Origin: Papaver somniferum
Lineage: Eukaryota; Streptophyta; Magnoliopsida; Ranunculales; Papaveraceae
Length of the DNA: 64,000 nt
Assembly: GCF_003573695.1 (NCBI RefSeq)
Contig: NC_039365.1
Coordinates: 133,573,466-133,637,465, forward strand
Reading direction: 5' to 3'
In this document: in pieces, positions 34,240 to 45,258 of the stretch
How the letters are laid out: each line of letters starts with the position of its first letter
How positions within the stretch are numbered: position 1 is the stretch's first letter
Program-made: the position numbers and the translations under genes
Notes under the pieces: model-generated
What the model saw: only the letters and a program-made list of their open reading frames with translations
Database searches by the model: none
Told to the model about the DNA's origin: nothing

Positions 34240-35831
34240 AATCCAGGTTTGGGGGTAGCTCATTTTGTTTCACAGTTTCACGTGCAATTTTTCCATTTAT
34301 TATTGTGTGAAGCTGTTGAAACCTCTACACTTCGTCTTTTGGGTTGATCCTCAACTCTTTAGATTGTTAGTGTATGGTGAATTTTTGTATATAATCCAGT
34401 AGATAAAACTTCTTAAAAACCCTTTTGTTCCTTTTGTATATATTTTGCTAATCCAATATGATCTCGGCTGAAATATGTTGGATTTTCTTTTCCTTGAATA
34501 ACGGAGTTTTAATCGAGCTTTCGCCGTACAATCGGGTATTCTCTCTCCTTTTACTCTACTCAGCATGTTCCTCTTCATATATTGTTTTAAATTCTTTCCA
34601 TATTTTGAAACATTGAGGACAATGTTTAGTTTAGGTTTGGGGGTATAGAGTAGATACCACGATTTGCCATAATTGAAAACAAGAACTCCATCTTTTTGAA
34701 AAAATTGAAAAATTCCAAAAAAATTAAAAAATGAAAAATCATAAAAAATGGAGCTCATTTACCTTGAAATGTTGACTCTTGTGCAAATATGTATAATTAT
34801 TAGGAGTCTTAGTCTAGATATTTAGGCACCCTGATTCTAGCACAATTCACATAGTGATAAGAAATTTGCACGCGCACGATCTACCAATACATGTTTGGCC
34901 TCGATCTTCAAGGTGTTTGATAGGAAGTTACGATTGCCAATCACTTTAGAATACTGAACGAAACTTGACTAGCTTGTTCTTTGGTTGGTTGGGATAGAAG
35001 GTGGAGGTTACATTAAGAAAGACAACCATCGAATTTAACTGGGTGCATCAAAAAGGGCTACCTCTTGCAAAGTGTCATGTAATTTTTTGTTTCTTTTTGT
35101 TATGTATCAAAAGAGCTACCTTATGTAAAAATCAATACCAAAAAAAAAAAAAAAAAAAAAAAAAAAACGATGTATATATTCAAAAAAAAAAAAAAAAAAG
35201 AGAAAAAATATCAGAAAAATACAAAAAAATCAAGTATTTATCAATTCCATCATCTCTTGTTCCAAAAATAAAAAGAGAATAGTCAATGTAAATAAGAGTC
35301 ATGTAAATAGTCATTTTGTTGTTTCATTGTAATAAGCAAGGAGGGTGTATGCCATTGATGTACAACGCGAGTAATTGTGAAATACCTCCAACTCATTCAC
35401 AATTCTCGTAAAGTCCGGACAGCTAGCTAGATTTCGACCTGGTTCTTAGCCTGAGAAACTATCTCTTGGTGATTAGTAGTCATAACTTCAGATCTTTCTT
35501 TACACATGTGTAGATACACTTTACACTCTTATCACATGTCTTTTTGTTATCAGTGCTAGGATTGTGCCTTCGATAGCTAGATTGACATCTCCATTTTGCT
35601 GTGAGCTTAACTGACTTGCACATGTCACATTTGATGGAATCTGAGCTTATATTTTGACCTAGAACTTTGTAGGTACGTTCTAAGCAAACCTTCACGAGAC
35701 TTCAACTCGTCCACTAGGGACACTTAGTGGTTTAAAAGGCTTAGTGCATACGCTAAATGCATTCGAGAGACCAGCGACAGTGGTATAGTAGGATTTCCTT
35801 AGTTTTGTTTTACTTGAGGACAAGTAAAATT
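34240..35831 (+). other. non-coding 3' interior of element C
   Basis: No coding sequence. It contains PPT-like GGTTTGGGGGTA at about 34636 and A-runs at 35138-35166 and 35179-35198. It ends in the true PPT GGTTTGGGGGTATT at 35834-35847. Confidence 0.6.
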
Positions 35832-35847
35832 CAGGTTTGGGGGTATT

Positions 35848-38512
35848 TGATGAGTGCCAAATAATGTATATATTTATCCCTTTTTGTTGGCATTTAACTC
35901 ATCTTTTGTGCAGTAATTCTACATTTTATCCCATATTCTGTATTTTCATTGTTTTCAAGAATAAATATTTTTCTTACTTAATTTTGCATTTTTAGGTAAT
36001 AAATAAAGTTTGGATGAATAGCAGAGCGAGGAAAGAGCAGAAAAGTAGTGAAAAGCCGGAAGAAATTACGCAAGGAAGCCGCAAAGAATGGTGCGCACAA
36101 GACCAAAAAGCTAGGAATGGGCTCAAGAAGGAAGAATTGTTCTTAAAGAAGATATGGGCTTGGCATACCCAAGGCCCAAAACCCTTACCCAAACCCATTT
36201 TCTATATCCATACCCGCCTCCATTCTCAGCCGTTAGATCGGATCCATCTCATCATCCAATGGTCGCTTCTTCATCGTTCATCAAAATCTGAAGTCCCTGC
36301 AAAACACCATAGTACCTAAATTCCAAGCCTTCAGATTAGATCACATTTAGATCCTATGGTCGCTTCTTTGCCTGCTCATCAAATCTCGATACTTCCGCTT
36401 AACACTACAGCACCTAACCTCGATCTTCGCCGTTAACTTTGTTGTATTTCACAATCCAACGGTCGAAGTGATTCATCTCTCATACCACCGTTAGATCTAC
36501 CAACCATCTTCACATCCAACGCGTCTCCTCGCTAGACATCAAAGTTTGATGAACCCGCTCAACACCTTAGCCATCGAACCCATCGACCTCAAGCCAAACA
36601 CCCTCTTCTTCCCAAATCATTTTCTTTCCCCAAAACTTCTTCTCCACCACCATACCGCCTGCAACTCCACTGCCACCACCATCTCTTCCATCACCACCTC
36701 GAGCTTCACCATCTCCATTCTCTCGACCAAATCAGAGCCTTCACCATCATCCAGATCCCTAGTATTTCCCTTTCTTGTTCTTAGCATCAACCCTAGGTGC
36801 TACAGATAAGAAAGAGAAAAGCTAGGGCATCAGTAGACGCAATTGGGAGCAGTTCGAGCTGAGGAGGAGCAGAGGGAACATCAACAGGGCATGGGTCGAG
36901 CAGAATTCACACATGGGTGAGAGAATTTGATTTTCCCCAAATCAATTTAGGGTTTTCAAATTTTAGGGTTTCTCAAAATTAGGGATTTTGTTGTAAACTA
37001 TAAATATGGGTGTGGGATTAGTGTTAAAGGTGTGCTTGGGTTAGCCGAGATACCCCCTAATATGGGATACCTTAGTTTTAATTTCTGTTTTTAATTTCAA
37101 AATCAATTTAGGGTTTCTGTTTCAATTTCAATTCCTGCTTCAATTTCAGTTTATTGCATGTTAGTTTCTTTCCCTGTTTTAATTTCCTGTTGATGTTCAT
37201 GTTTGTTATGTTCCTGTTGATGTTCATGTTTGTTATGTTCCTGTTGATGTTCATGTTTGTTATGTTCCTGTTGATGTGCATGTTTTAATTTCCTGTTTTA
37301 ATTTCCTGTTAATGTACCTGTTATGTGATACATGTTTAGTGGAATGCTAGGTTAGAGCTTTGAAGCATTGATTTGATTGAGCAATGGGAGAAATTAGTGC
37401 TCATAGCAAGCTAATTCTCTTTCCATTCCATTTGTATGCTTAGGATGCATTGTTTTGATAGAGCAATGGGAGAAATTAGTGCTCATAGCAAGCTAATTCT
37501 CTTTCCATTCCATTTGTATGCCTAGAGCCACTGCCTTGGCCTTGCATTGTCATCACTGTTAGCTTCACCATCTCCCCTACCCTTGGCTTAGGCCTTGGTT
37601 CACTTCCATTGTTGTTGTTTAGTTCTTTGCTGTTTAGTCATTGTCTTGTTTTATTTACTGCATTGCCTTTGCTTTATTGCCTTGTTTTCCCACTGTTTTC
37701 TTCCTTGCCTTGTTCTGCTGCCTTGTCTCCCCCTGCTGCTGTGCACTTGCCCTTTGCACTGCTGCATTGCTTTCCTTCCCCTTCTTCTCCTCCATTTCAA
37801 CTTCTGCTGTTGCTGCTTTCTTTTCTTTCCTACTGCAGCTGTCTTCTTCCACTGCCCTGCAGTACTGCTGCTGCTGCTGCTTTCTTTGCCTTATGCTGCT
37901 GCTGCTGCAACCCTGTTGCTGCTGCTGTTTTCTCCAGCTTTGCTACTGCAGCTGTCTGCTTTCCTTCCTCTTTGCACTGCTGCTGCTGCTTCCTCTTCAA
38001 AGCCTAGCTCAAGCTAAAGGCTCAAGGCCCAGATCATCATTAAGGTCTAAGGCCCAATTCACTGTTACATTGAGCCCAATTCACTGTGAAAGCCCAGCTC
38101 AACCCAAGGCTCAAATCAAAAGGCTCAAAGCCCAATTCAGTTCATTAAGGCTCAAAGCCCAATTCAGTCAACTGTGGGCTTAATCAAAAGCCTAATTCAG
38201 AGACCAAAGTCCAAGTTCACAGTTCATCATTCAAAGGCCCAAAGCCTAGTGCACTTCAAGACCAACTGAGCCCAAGCTCAGTTCATTTCATTGTTAAAAA
38301 CGAACCCATTAGACCCAATTTACTCAAAGGGTATTCAAAGCCCAACAATAGCCATTTAGAGCCCAAAATAGCTAGAAACTACAAAACACCCCCAGTCTCT
38401 GTGGATCGACCCGTACTTGCACGAGCTACAACCGAAGACCGTGCACTTGCGGTATTACTGTAGGCCCGTTTTCATTTCACTTCAATTTTATACGCTTTCC
38501 CGGGTCCCACCA
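35848..38512 (+). repeat. 3' LTR of element C (2665 bp)
   Basis: Near-identical to 29407-32087. Relative to it, it lacks 17 bases within the CTG block (near 37875) and has about ten single-base differences. It ends GGTCCCACCA followed by TSD CCTGA. The 27-base repeat is at 37184-37284. Confidence 0.95.
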
Positions 38513-40026
38513 CCTGACCTCAAACAGATGCACTGCAAGGGAGTGCTTTGAGTTCGAGAGATCAATCTGTAGGACTCCAACCTAAACCAAGACAATGGTC
38601 GTTCCAGAATCAATTCGGTCACAAAGAGGGAAGAGGGTTGATCTGTAGGAGGGAATCTGAGAAGTGTGTGAGATCAATGATGATCAAGAATTGTGAATGT
38701 GTTTAAGGTTTCTGCAAGTTTTCTGTGAACTGTTGAGTTCAGATAATTTCTGATCGATTGATGGAATTCTTGAGAGTGATTGCTCGAATAATTGTCTGTC
38801 TTTCAATCGTGGATTCAGAGACTTATTTATATTGTCAGAATAGTAGACACATTGATCTCCAGTAAGTGTGACGGTTGCTCGAGTGAAAGAGTGGGAAAGT
38901 GGGAAATCGTGGTTTGACTAGTTCCAGGTTGTGCGGAGACTTGGTTGATTGTCCACCCACTACTTTGATAACTCCCTCAACTGCTTGCACGACTTACTTA
39001 CATTTCTCATCATGGATGAACACACGTACTGTAGGCCTCCAGACCAAAACCTTAATTGATATCCCTAATGTGATGTGATTGATGTCTCACTAACGTGGAG
39101 TCTGCAAGGCAGATGTGTATTTGATTAGTCAGTCGTTGACTTTATTAGACGATGGGTCTAAGTATTGTTCGGTCGAGCATGATTGTTGAATGCTTTAGGA
39201 TTTACGAATTGAACATGTCTACTGGGACGTATAGTTCTCGAGTGAATGATGCTGATAGTCTGAGTAATTGCTCTGAGAAAGTATTGACCGTATGATGAAT
39301 TGTTGAATATTGATAGTTGGATGAATATTCGAGCAACTGAGCAAGTATTGCTCACGCGATAAATTATTGAATATTGATAGTTGTATCAATATTCAAGCAA
39401 TTGATCAAGTATTTCTCATTCAAATATTGATAGTTGGATCAATATTCGAGCAATTGAGCTAGTATTGCTCTTTCGATGAATTATTGGTAGCGTGACCAAA
39501 TAATATATTAATTAAAATATTGGTAGTTGACCGAATATTGTGTAATTAGTTCAGACATTGATTGCTGGATCAACATAAAATTATTAGTGTTTGAACTCGC
39601 TCATAATTATGATTTGCAGATTATTTGTTCGAAACCCTAATTTTGATCAATTGCTGGTCAACTGATGATTTACTGAAAATAGGTCATTGAGCGAAGGAGG
39701 GACCATCTTCAAGGGATGGTGGACGACCATGTAGCGCCCAGGTTCTCGAGTGAGCGTGCATCAAAATCCTTTGTTGGTGAAAGAATGATCAAATGCTGGT
39801 TTAATCATTTACTAAATAGTGCTCGTGTGAGCGTTAAGTAGTAAAAGCTAGTTATGGAGAGATGAGGGACCGACCAAGAGGGCATGGAACCGGCCCTTGG
39901 TGGTCGTGGGACCAGCTGACGGTCGTTTGAGTGAGTCCCAGGTTGGTTGAAAAGAGTTTGGACCCAATATGAGCAATTGATAGCAAATTAGGTCAAAATT
40001 ATAAAGATGTGTGGGACCGGCTCATT
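38513..40026 (-). repeat. 5' LTR of element B, second fragment
   Basis: Resumes the LTR after element C with CCTGACCTCAAACAG and matches 19108-20630. Its 64-base repeat array is one partial unit shorter than in the other LTR. It ends in GGCTCATT, the 8-base target duplication of the hAT element. Confidence 0.9.
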
Positions 40027-40538
40027 TAGGGATGCACATGGGTCGGTTTTGGTCGGTTTTGGCCTCACCCACCACCCAACCCACTGATGGCGGGTAACAG
40101 AAGTTTTCACCCGCAACCGACCCAACATCACAATGGGTCGCTTTTCACCCGACTCACATTACGGCGGGTTTGTTCGGGTGGGTGGTGGGTTACCCACCAT
40201 AAAATAAAATGACATTACATAATAAAGTTGATGCAAAGTTGCAAACTCCAAAGTTGATAAAGCTAACAATAAAAAGGAACAGAGTTCAATTATTCAAAGC
40301 TCAAAAGATAAAAGAGTGCATTACTATTGAGTATTTCCTACTATACTAAAGCCTAATATCATATAAAGCGACCAGCAGCGACTCGCTGCAAAGATGTGGA
40401 TGTTTTACCTCCGAATGCGCTGAAAGCCTGAAATAAAACGAAGTCTGTAAATTAGTTACAATAACAAAGATGAACTCAGAAATATCAAGCTACTGACAAT
40501 GACCCTTGGCGTCATTACCTTATCTAAGCCAATAGGAA
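40027..40538 (-). other. 3' end of the hAT element
   Basis: Non-coding end with TIR, the subterminal motifs GGTCGGTTTTGG and CCCACCCAACCC, and GGGTGGTGGGTTACCCACCAT, a short palindrome at about 40178-40198. No ORF. Confidence 0.7.
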
Positions 40539-43500
40539 TCAATCATCTATGACGATGGAAGAAGCAGCAAGGTCACCAAATAGCTCTGCAAGCGAAATGA
40601 ACAATTAGAATGAATGAAAGGGTAGATGAATTTCTTGAAACAAGTAAAATAGCTCTGTAAGCGAAATGAACATTTTAGTTTATCCATCCACAACAACAGC
40701 AAGTACTATCATACGGGATAAAAACCTTTACACATTCAAAGACACATAAATCTCCACAATATGGAAGTTTAACTTTTAGTACAAGATGAAATTTTGCCAG
40801 AAATGCAAAATTCAACAAGGTTTCTATCATAAAACACACAAGCCAAACTCTATGTATTTCTTAATCAAATTCAGCAAGTCATTGGTTGCTTAGTTACCAC
40901 ATCTTTCAACAAGGGAATCCATAAACAACAGTTGAGCAGCAATTCCAAATAAAAATGTACAAGTACTACACCAATTTCGAAATGGATATATGATATTTAG
41001 CTAAGCAAGGGTTTATACATCTAAAACAACAACATGTATTATCATGCTGGATCAAAACCTTTACAAATTCAACCACACATAAACCTCCACATACATGGCA
41101 GTTTATACATCATCTGATATTTAGAATAATAAGATTCACCTAACAAGGTAGTTTATACATCATTAAGTATGGATTATTCACATAACAGGGAAGTTAATCT
41201 ATTCACATAGCATGCATTATGTTTAGTAAACAACCATGTACTTTCATCTAATAAACATGCTGCAGTAAAACTCACAGTGTCATGAATAACAATAGAGCCA
41301 AGGAAAATTTAGACATACCAGACTCAGCAATATCAATCTCCTCCTCCTCGACTCCAAGGGTAGATGAATCCATGTCTATTAGTGTTCGTAACCAATTTTG
41401 TAACAAAATTAAGGCCTCAAGTGTCTTGGGCTTTAAGGAGCTTCGAAAAGGATCCAAAATTCTTTTTCCGGTACTAAATGTTGATTCTGAAGCAACGGAA
41501 GAAACGAGAATAGCAAATATATCTTTAGCCATAAGTGGCAAAATGTCAAACCTCGCAGCATTTACCTTCCACCATTGTAATATATCAAAAGTAGCATTTT
41601 CATTTGTGGGTGTGTAGATCGGTTCAGCCAAGTACCTTTCTACCTCAGATCTCCCATTGTCCTCCACATTACTCAATTGATGCTTTCGTTTATTCCTTCC
41701 CGCCATATACTTGGCCTTGCTAGAAATAGTACTTCCAAAACTCGAAGAACTTTGAGTAGAAGTAGAATTAGTCTCGCCCACAGATTCTGATGAAGATACT
41801 GCACATCTAACATTTTCTGCTTTATAAGCTGCAAACAGCTCCACAAAATTTTTCAGAACTTCTTCAACCCATTTTTCTACAAGTTTTTTCTTCATTGCTG
41901 GGTCATAATGCACAATTAAATCTTCAACAGTCACAAATAACCCATGTTCTTTCTCTCGTGGATCAAGAAGTACAGCCATAAACATCAACGAATTCATCTT
42001 TCGGTATGTTACCCAATATTTGTTGCACTTGAGCAACATTACAGCACCCATGTGTCTTAATAAAGGGTCCTCATGTGTATTTTTCCATTCTTCTAATTCT
42101 TGACGAACAGTACCAAGTTCCAATAAGAAAGAATGAGAAGTAACATAAGTAGAAGCTGAAAATGCAACAGTTGCTTCATAAAATACGTGTAGAAACTTAA
42201 TCAGAACTCTCGCGTTGCACTAATCGTATCGTTCAGGAGCATGCACTTTTGGCCTGTTTTTTTTCTTGGCTTTCCTGACAGCAGCAGAATCTTCTTCTTC
42301 AGTAGTATCAAGTTCTTCTTCATTGTCTGATTCCAGATCATAATCAGCATCAAGATCAACAGTGTCATCACCATCACCCATAATATTATCTGGTACTGGA
42401 ATATCAAAGCAAAACTCTTCACAAAATGCCTTATCCAACTCACGTAGCCTTTCAAATGCCTTTTCATATCTTTCAGCAGCAACAAGCATTAAGTAAGTAG
42501 AATTCCACCGCGTTCTCACATCTAATATCAGACCCTTTTTACAATCTATTCTTTCCGACTCAGCAGCCTCCGTAAACCTTTTATATCTTGCGGGAGATTT
42601 CGTGACATATTTTACCACTGCCCTGATCCTGAGAAGTGATGTATGATACTTCTTCATACCGTCCTTCACAACAAGTGCAATTACGTGAGCCGCACATCGA
42701 ACATGTAAATGTTTAGCTCCGAGTAATGTAGAACCCCAACTCTGAACTCTCTTCCTCAAATAGTCAACAACAACTTTATTTGCAGAAGCATTATCAAGCG
42801 TCACAGTGAAAACCTTTTCAAGTCCCCAGTCTAGCAAACATTTCGCCAAATCCTCTCCAATTTTTGTACCTTCATGGTTATCAATCAAGCAAAAACAGAT
42901 AATTCTTTTATGTAGTTTCCAGTGATGATCAATGAAATGCGCAGTCACTACCATATAATTGTAATTCTGCGATGACGTCCAAGTGTCAGTAGTAAGGCAC
43001 ACTCTTACCTTGTTTTCTTTGAAATAACTTTTCAGATTAGCCTTCTCTGTCAAAAACAGCTTGCACACATCACGGTATATTGTCATACGACTTGGAAGCT
43101 TAAATCGAGGCTCAAGATACTTACAAAAAGCTATAAAACCTTCACCTTCAACAATTCTAAAAGCCATTTCATCGGTGACGATAAATCTAATCAGCGCTCT
43201 CCTGCACGCATCTTGAGAAAAAGACACCCCAACCAATTGTGGTTCCTCTCCAAGCTTGCAAGGCTGGAAGTCAAGTGTTTGTTGTCCGTCAGCTCTAGCC
43301 TCATTCATTTCATTCTTATACTTCTGACACTTATCCAAATGATGTTGGAGATTAGAAGTCCCATGTTTCTTACCATCCAAATTTTTCTTACCAATCTTGT
43401 AATTAGCCTTTTTGCAATATTTACATTTCGCTCTCTCACCATTTTCATAAATATCATAGTGATCACATACCTTTGATCTCTTCACACCAGCATTAGGATT

Positions 43501-43704
43501 ATTATCTAATGTTTCACCTGCGGCACAAGCATGTGAAGGTTCAGAAGCTGGTGTAGATGAGCCAGCGGTACTCCATGTCCCTGCTGATGGTCCATGCACT
43601 TGTCCCGAACGCGGTGGATGTGGATGGGGAGGTCCCATTTGTGATTCCACTCCATGTATAATTGGAAGATTAGAAGCAGAATCATCTTCTGAGATTTCAA
43701 CCAT
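40539..43704 (-). pseudogene. hAT (Ac/RICESLEEPER-type) transposase, one premature stop
   Basis: Coding from ATG 43704 (an upstream in-frame ATG at 43716 lies before a good acceptor GTGCAG, so 43704 is likelier) to 41319. A 733-base intron follows (donor TCTG|GTATGT, acceptor TTGCAG| at 40586), then a last exon 40585-40539 ending TGA. The product of about 810 residues has a BED zinc finger (CKYC ... LQHHLDKC, residues about 95-145), the catalytic blocks CLTTDTWTS and TVTLDNASAN, RTRWNSTYLM, and the C-terminal dimerisation region RFDILPLMAKDIF and SSVASESTFS with the catalytic Glu, then LILLQNWL. A single TAG at 42222-42220 breaks the frame between ERYD and NARVLIKFL. The frame is the same on both sides. 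It cuts and pastes the element by acting on the TIRs. Two independent stretches would otherwise need separate starts. Confidence 0.9.
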
Positions 43705-44772
43705 GGTAACCTGCACAAAAGAAACAAGTTACATCGGTAAAACACATTACAATCAAACACCATACTAACACCATACTAACACCATAGTCAATTGAATATT
43801 TGCAACAATTGAAAGTACTAACACCATACTGAATTGAACACCATACTTATGACTTAGTTCAAATACCAAATAAATTAACTAGGTTGTACTAAAGAACTGA
43901 GATTGATTTAAAATTTAAAATCAAACTACTGGTTCTGAACATAAATGAGTAATTCCAAATACTCATTGTTGCAGCTTAGAAGAATAACACCTCTAAAAAC
44001 ACATAAACATTAACAACGAGGTCCACAGTAAGACTTCTCCCTGATATTATCATTTATACAAACAAGTTGTATTCGTCTCATCTAACTATCTCAATGAATC
44101 AGTAAAATAAGCAAAACCAATTTGGGTTTCTCAATAACCCAAATTTTGGTTTCTCAATAACCAATTTGGGTTTCTCAAGAATCCTTTGAATCTACTGATT
44201 AAACTCTTCATTACTGAGTTCTAGCATCATACCAATTCATTCCAAACTGAAATTAAAAAAAAAAACACCCTAAACAGATAAACCCTAAATTGAAAATTAC
44301 AAGAAATCACATCATCGAAAAATTACAAGTTTACAACGGTTCCTAATCTTACCTTCCGTTATTGGTTTGCTTCTGGTGATGCCGATGATCCACAAAGCGA
44401 ATCTGAGACTGAGTGAAGAAAAAAGAATGGAGTTGGAGTCTGTCTGAGAAGGAGAGAAGAGGTCGCGGAAGAGAAGGGTTCGTGAAAACTGCGATTAGGT
44501 TAGGTCTTTTATTCATCAATTCAACGGCTGTGATAATTCATTCTAGGTTAAAATTAGATAATCTAAGGGTCGGGAATACTATGTTAGTTTTGGGCGGGTG
44601 GGTGGGTCGGTTCGGGTGACGGAAGTTTCTACCCGCAACCGACCCAAGATAGGTGGGTTCTGGCGTGCCTCACCCATAGTTGACCCATGCCTAGGTAGGT
44701 TGAATCGGGTGTGGGTATTTTTGGTCGGGTACGGGTAGGGTCGGCGGGTTGGGTCGAGTATGTGCATCCCTA
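43705..44772 (-). other. 5' end and leader of the hAT element
   Basis: Non-coding. Contains a leader intron acceptor at about 43711 and T/A-rich sequence. At 44590-44760 lie many copies of GGGTGGG / GGTCGGGT, the subterminal transposase-binding type repeats, then the TIR. Confidence 0.65.
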
Positions 44773-45258
44773 GGCTCATTGCAAGCCTTAGGGCCGGCCT
44801 TGGTCGGTCAAGGTAGCATTCCTGTGTCACCATGATGTCCGTGTCTCAGTCGTAATAGTTTTGGTATTTTCTGGTATGCGTTTGAGCAATATTTTGGATT
44901 TCCAGAAGAGTTTGATCTTGACTGAAACTCTCAATTCTGCTCGAATGAGCGAGTAGAACTTCGCTCATGCGATTGATATTTTGAGAATATTAAAATAATA
45001 ATACTTTAATATTTGACGTGAGTAGCCTAATCGCTCATGCGGTTGGATTTTTGGCTTTTCCAGGGTTTGAATAATATTTGAGGAAATATTGAAAAACTAG
45101 GGTTTTCGCTCAAACAATGGAGTTTCATGAGATGATGGAAATAATAATATAAGAAAATAAGGGATTGTGAGGTGTGGGACCGGCCAAGGCTAGGGAATGG
45201 CCGGTCGGATAGGTGGCCCGGTCTCGTGATACCTTTCCCTATTTTTGTTCGATGAAAG
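44773..45258 (-). repeat. 5' LTR of element B, third fragment
   Basis: Matches 20623-21115 of the sister LTR. It stops at GATGAAAG, where the copia A'' LTR begins. The rest of this LTR must lie beyond the window's right end. Confidence 0.85.

Larger units (their letters stand above)
29407..38512 (+). mobile_element. Athila-like Ty3/gypsy element C, gag-only, very young, complete with TSD
   Basis: A complete insertion: TSD CCTGA (29402-29406 and 38513-38517), 5' LTR 29407-32087 (2681 bp), Asp-tRNA PBS at 32094-32111, a broken gag at 32915-33968, a PPT at about 35832-35847 and 3' LTR 35848-38512 (2665 bp). By eye the LTRs differ by about ten substitutions, one 17-base indel and one single base, roughly 0.4 percent. 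The 3.76-kb interior has no protease, reverse transcriptase or integrase. It sits inside the 5' LTR of element B. The PBS and gag sequence are typical of the Athila lineage. Confidence 0.95.
40027..44772 (-). mobile_element. Ac-like hAT DNA transposon (4.75 kb), nearly intact
   Basis: 13-base terminal inverted repeats TAGGGATGCACAT at 40027 and, inverted, at 44772. The 8-base target duplication GGCTCATT lies at 40019-40026 and 44773-44780. Both ends carry the subterminal motif GGGTCGG / CCGACCCA repeatedly. It codes one transposase on the minus strand. The empty site exists in the sister LTR at about 20625 (GGTTCATTGCAAGCC), confirming the insertion. Inserted in the 5' LTR of element B. Confidence 0.95.
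19025..45258 (-). mobile_element. Ty3/gypsy Tat/Retand-like element B with antisense gene, heavily nested
   Basis: Minus-strand order: 5' LTR (45258 down to 29318, split by elements C and hAT, its outer part removed by copia A''), PBS-like site (29316-29294), gag (29260-about 28310), gag/protease/integrase-tail frame (27998-26556), antisense gene on the plus strand (22473-26272), PPT (about 22178-22153) and 3' LTR (22152-19025). The LTR ends are TGTTGATGG...CATCTACA in element orientation. Reverse transcriptase, RNase H and the integrase core are absent. A gene in antisense between pol and the 3' LTR is a known trait of part of the Tat lineage, which with the CHHC gag knuckle supports this placement. 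The TSD partner of ACCAT (19020-19024) lies outside the window. Confidence 0.85.

Noticed and set aside
43213..43476. Plus-strand ORFs within the hAT (43213-43476, 41282-41617)
   Set aside because: Antisense shadows of the transposase frame.
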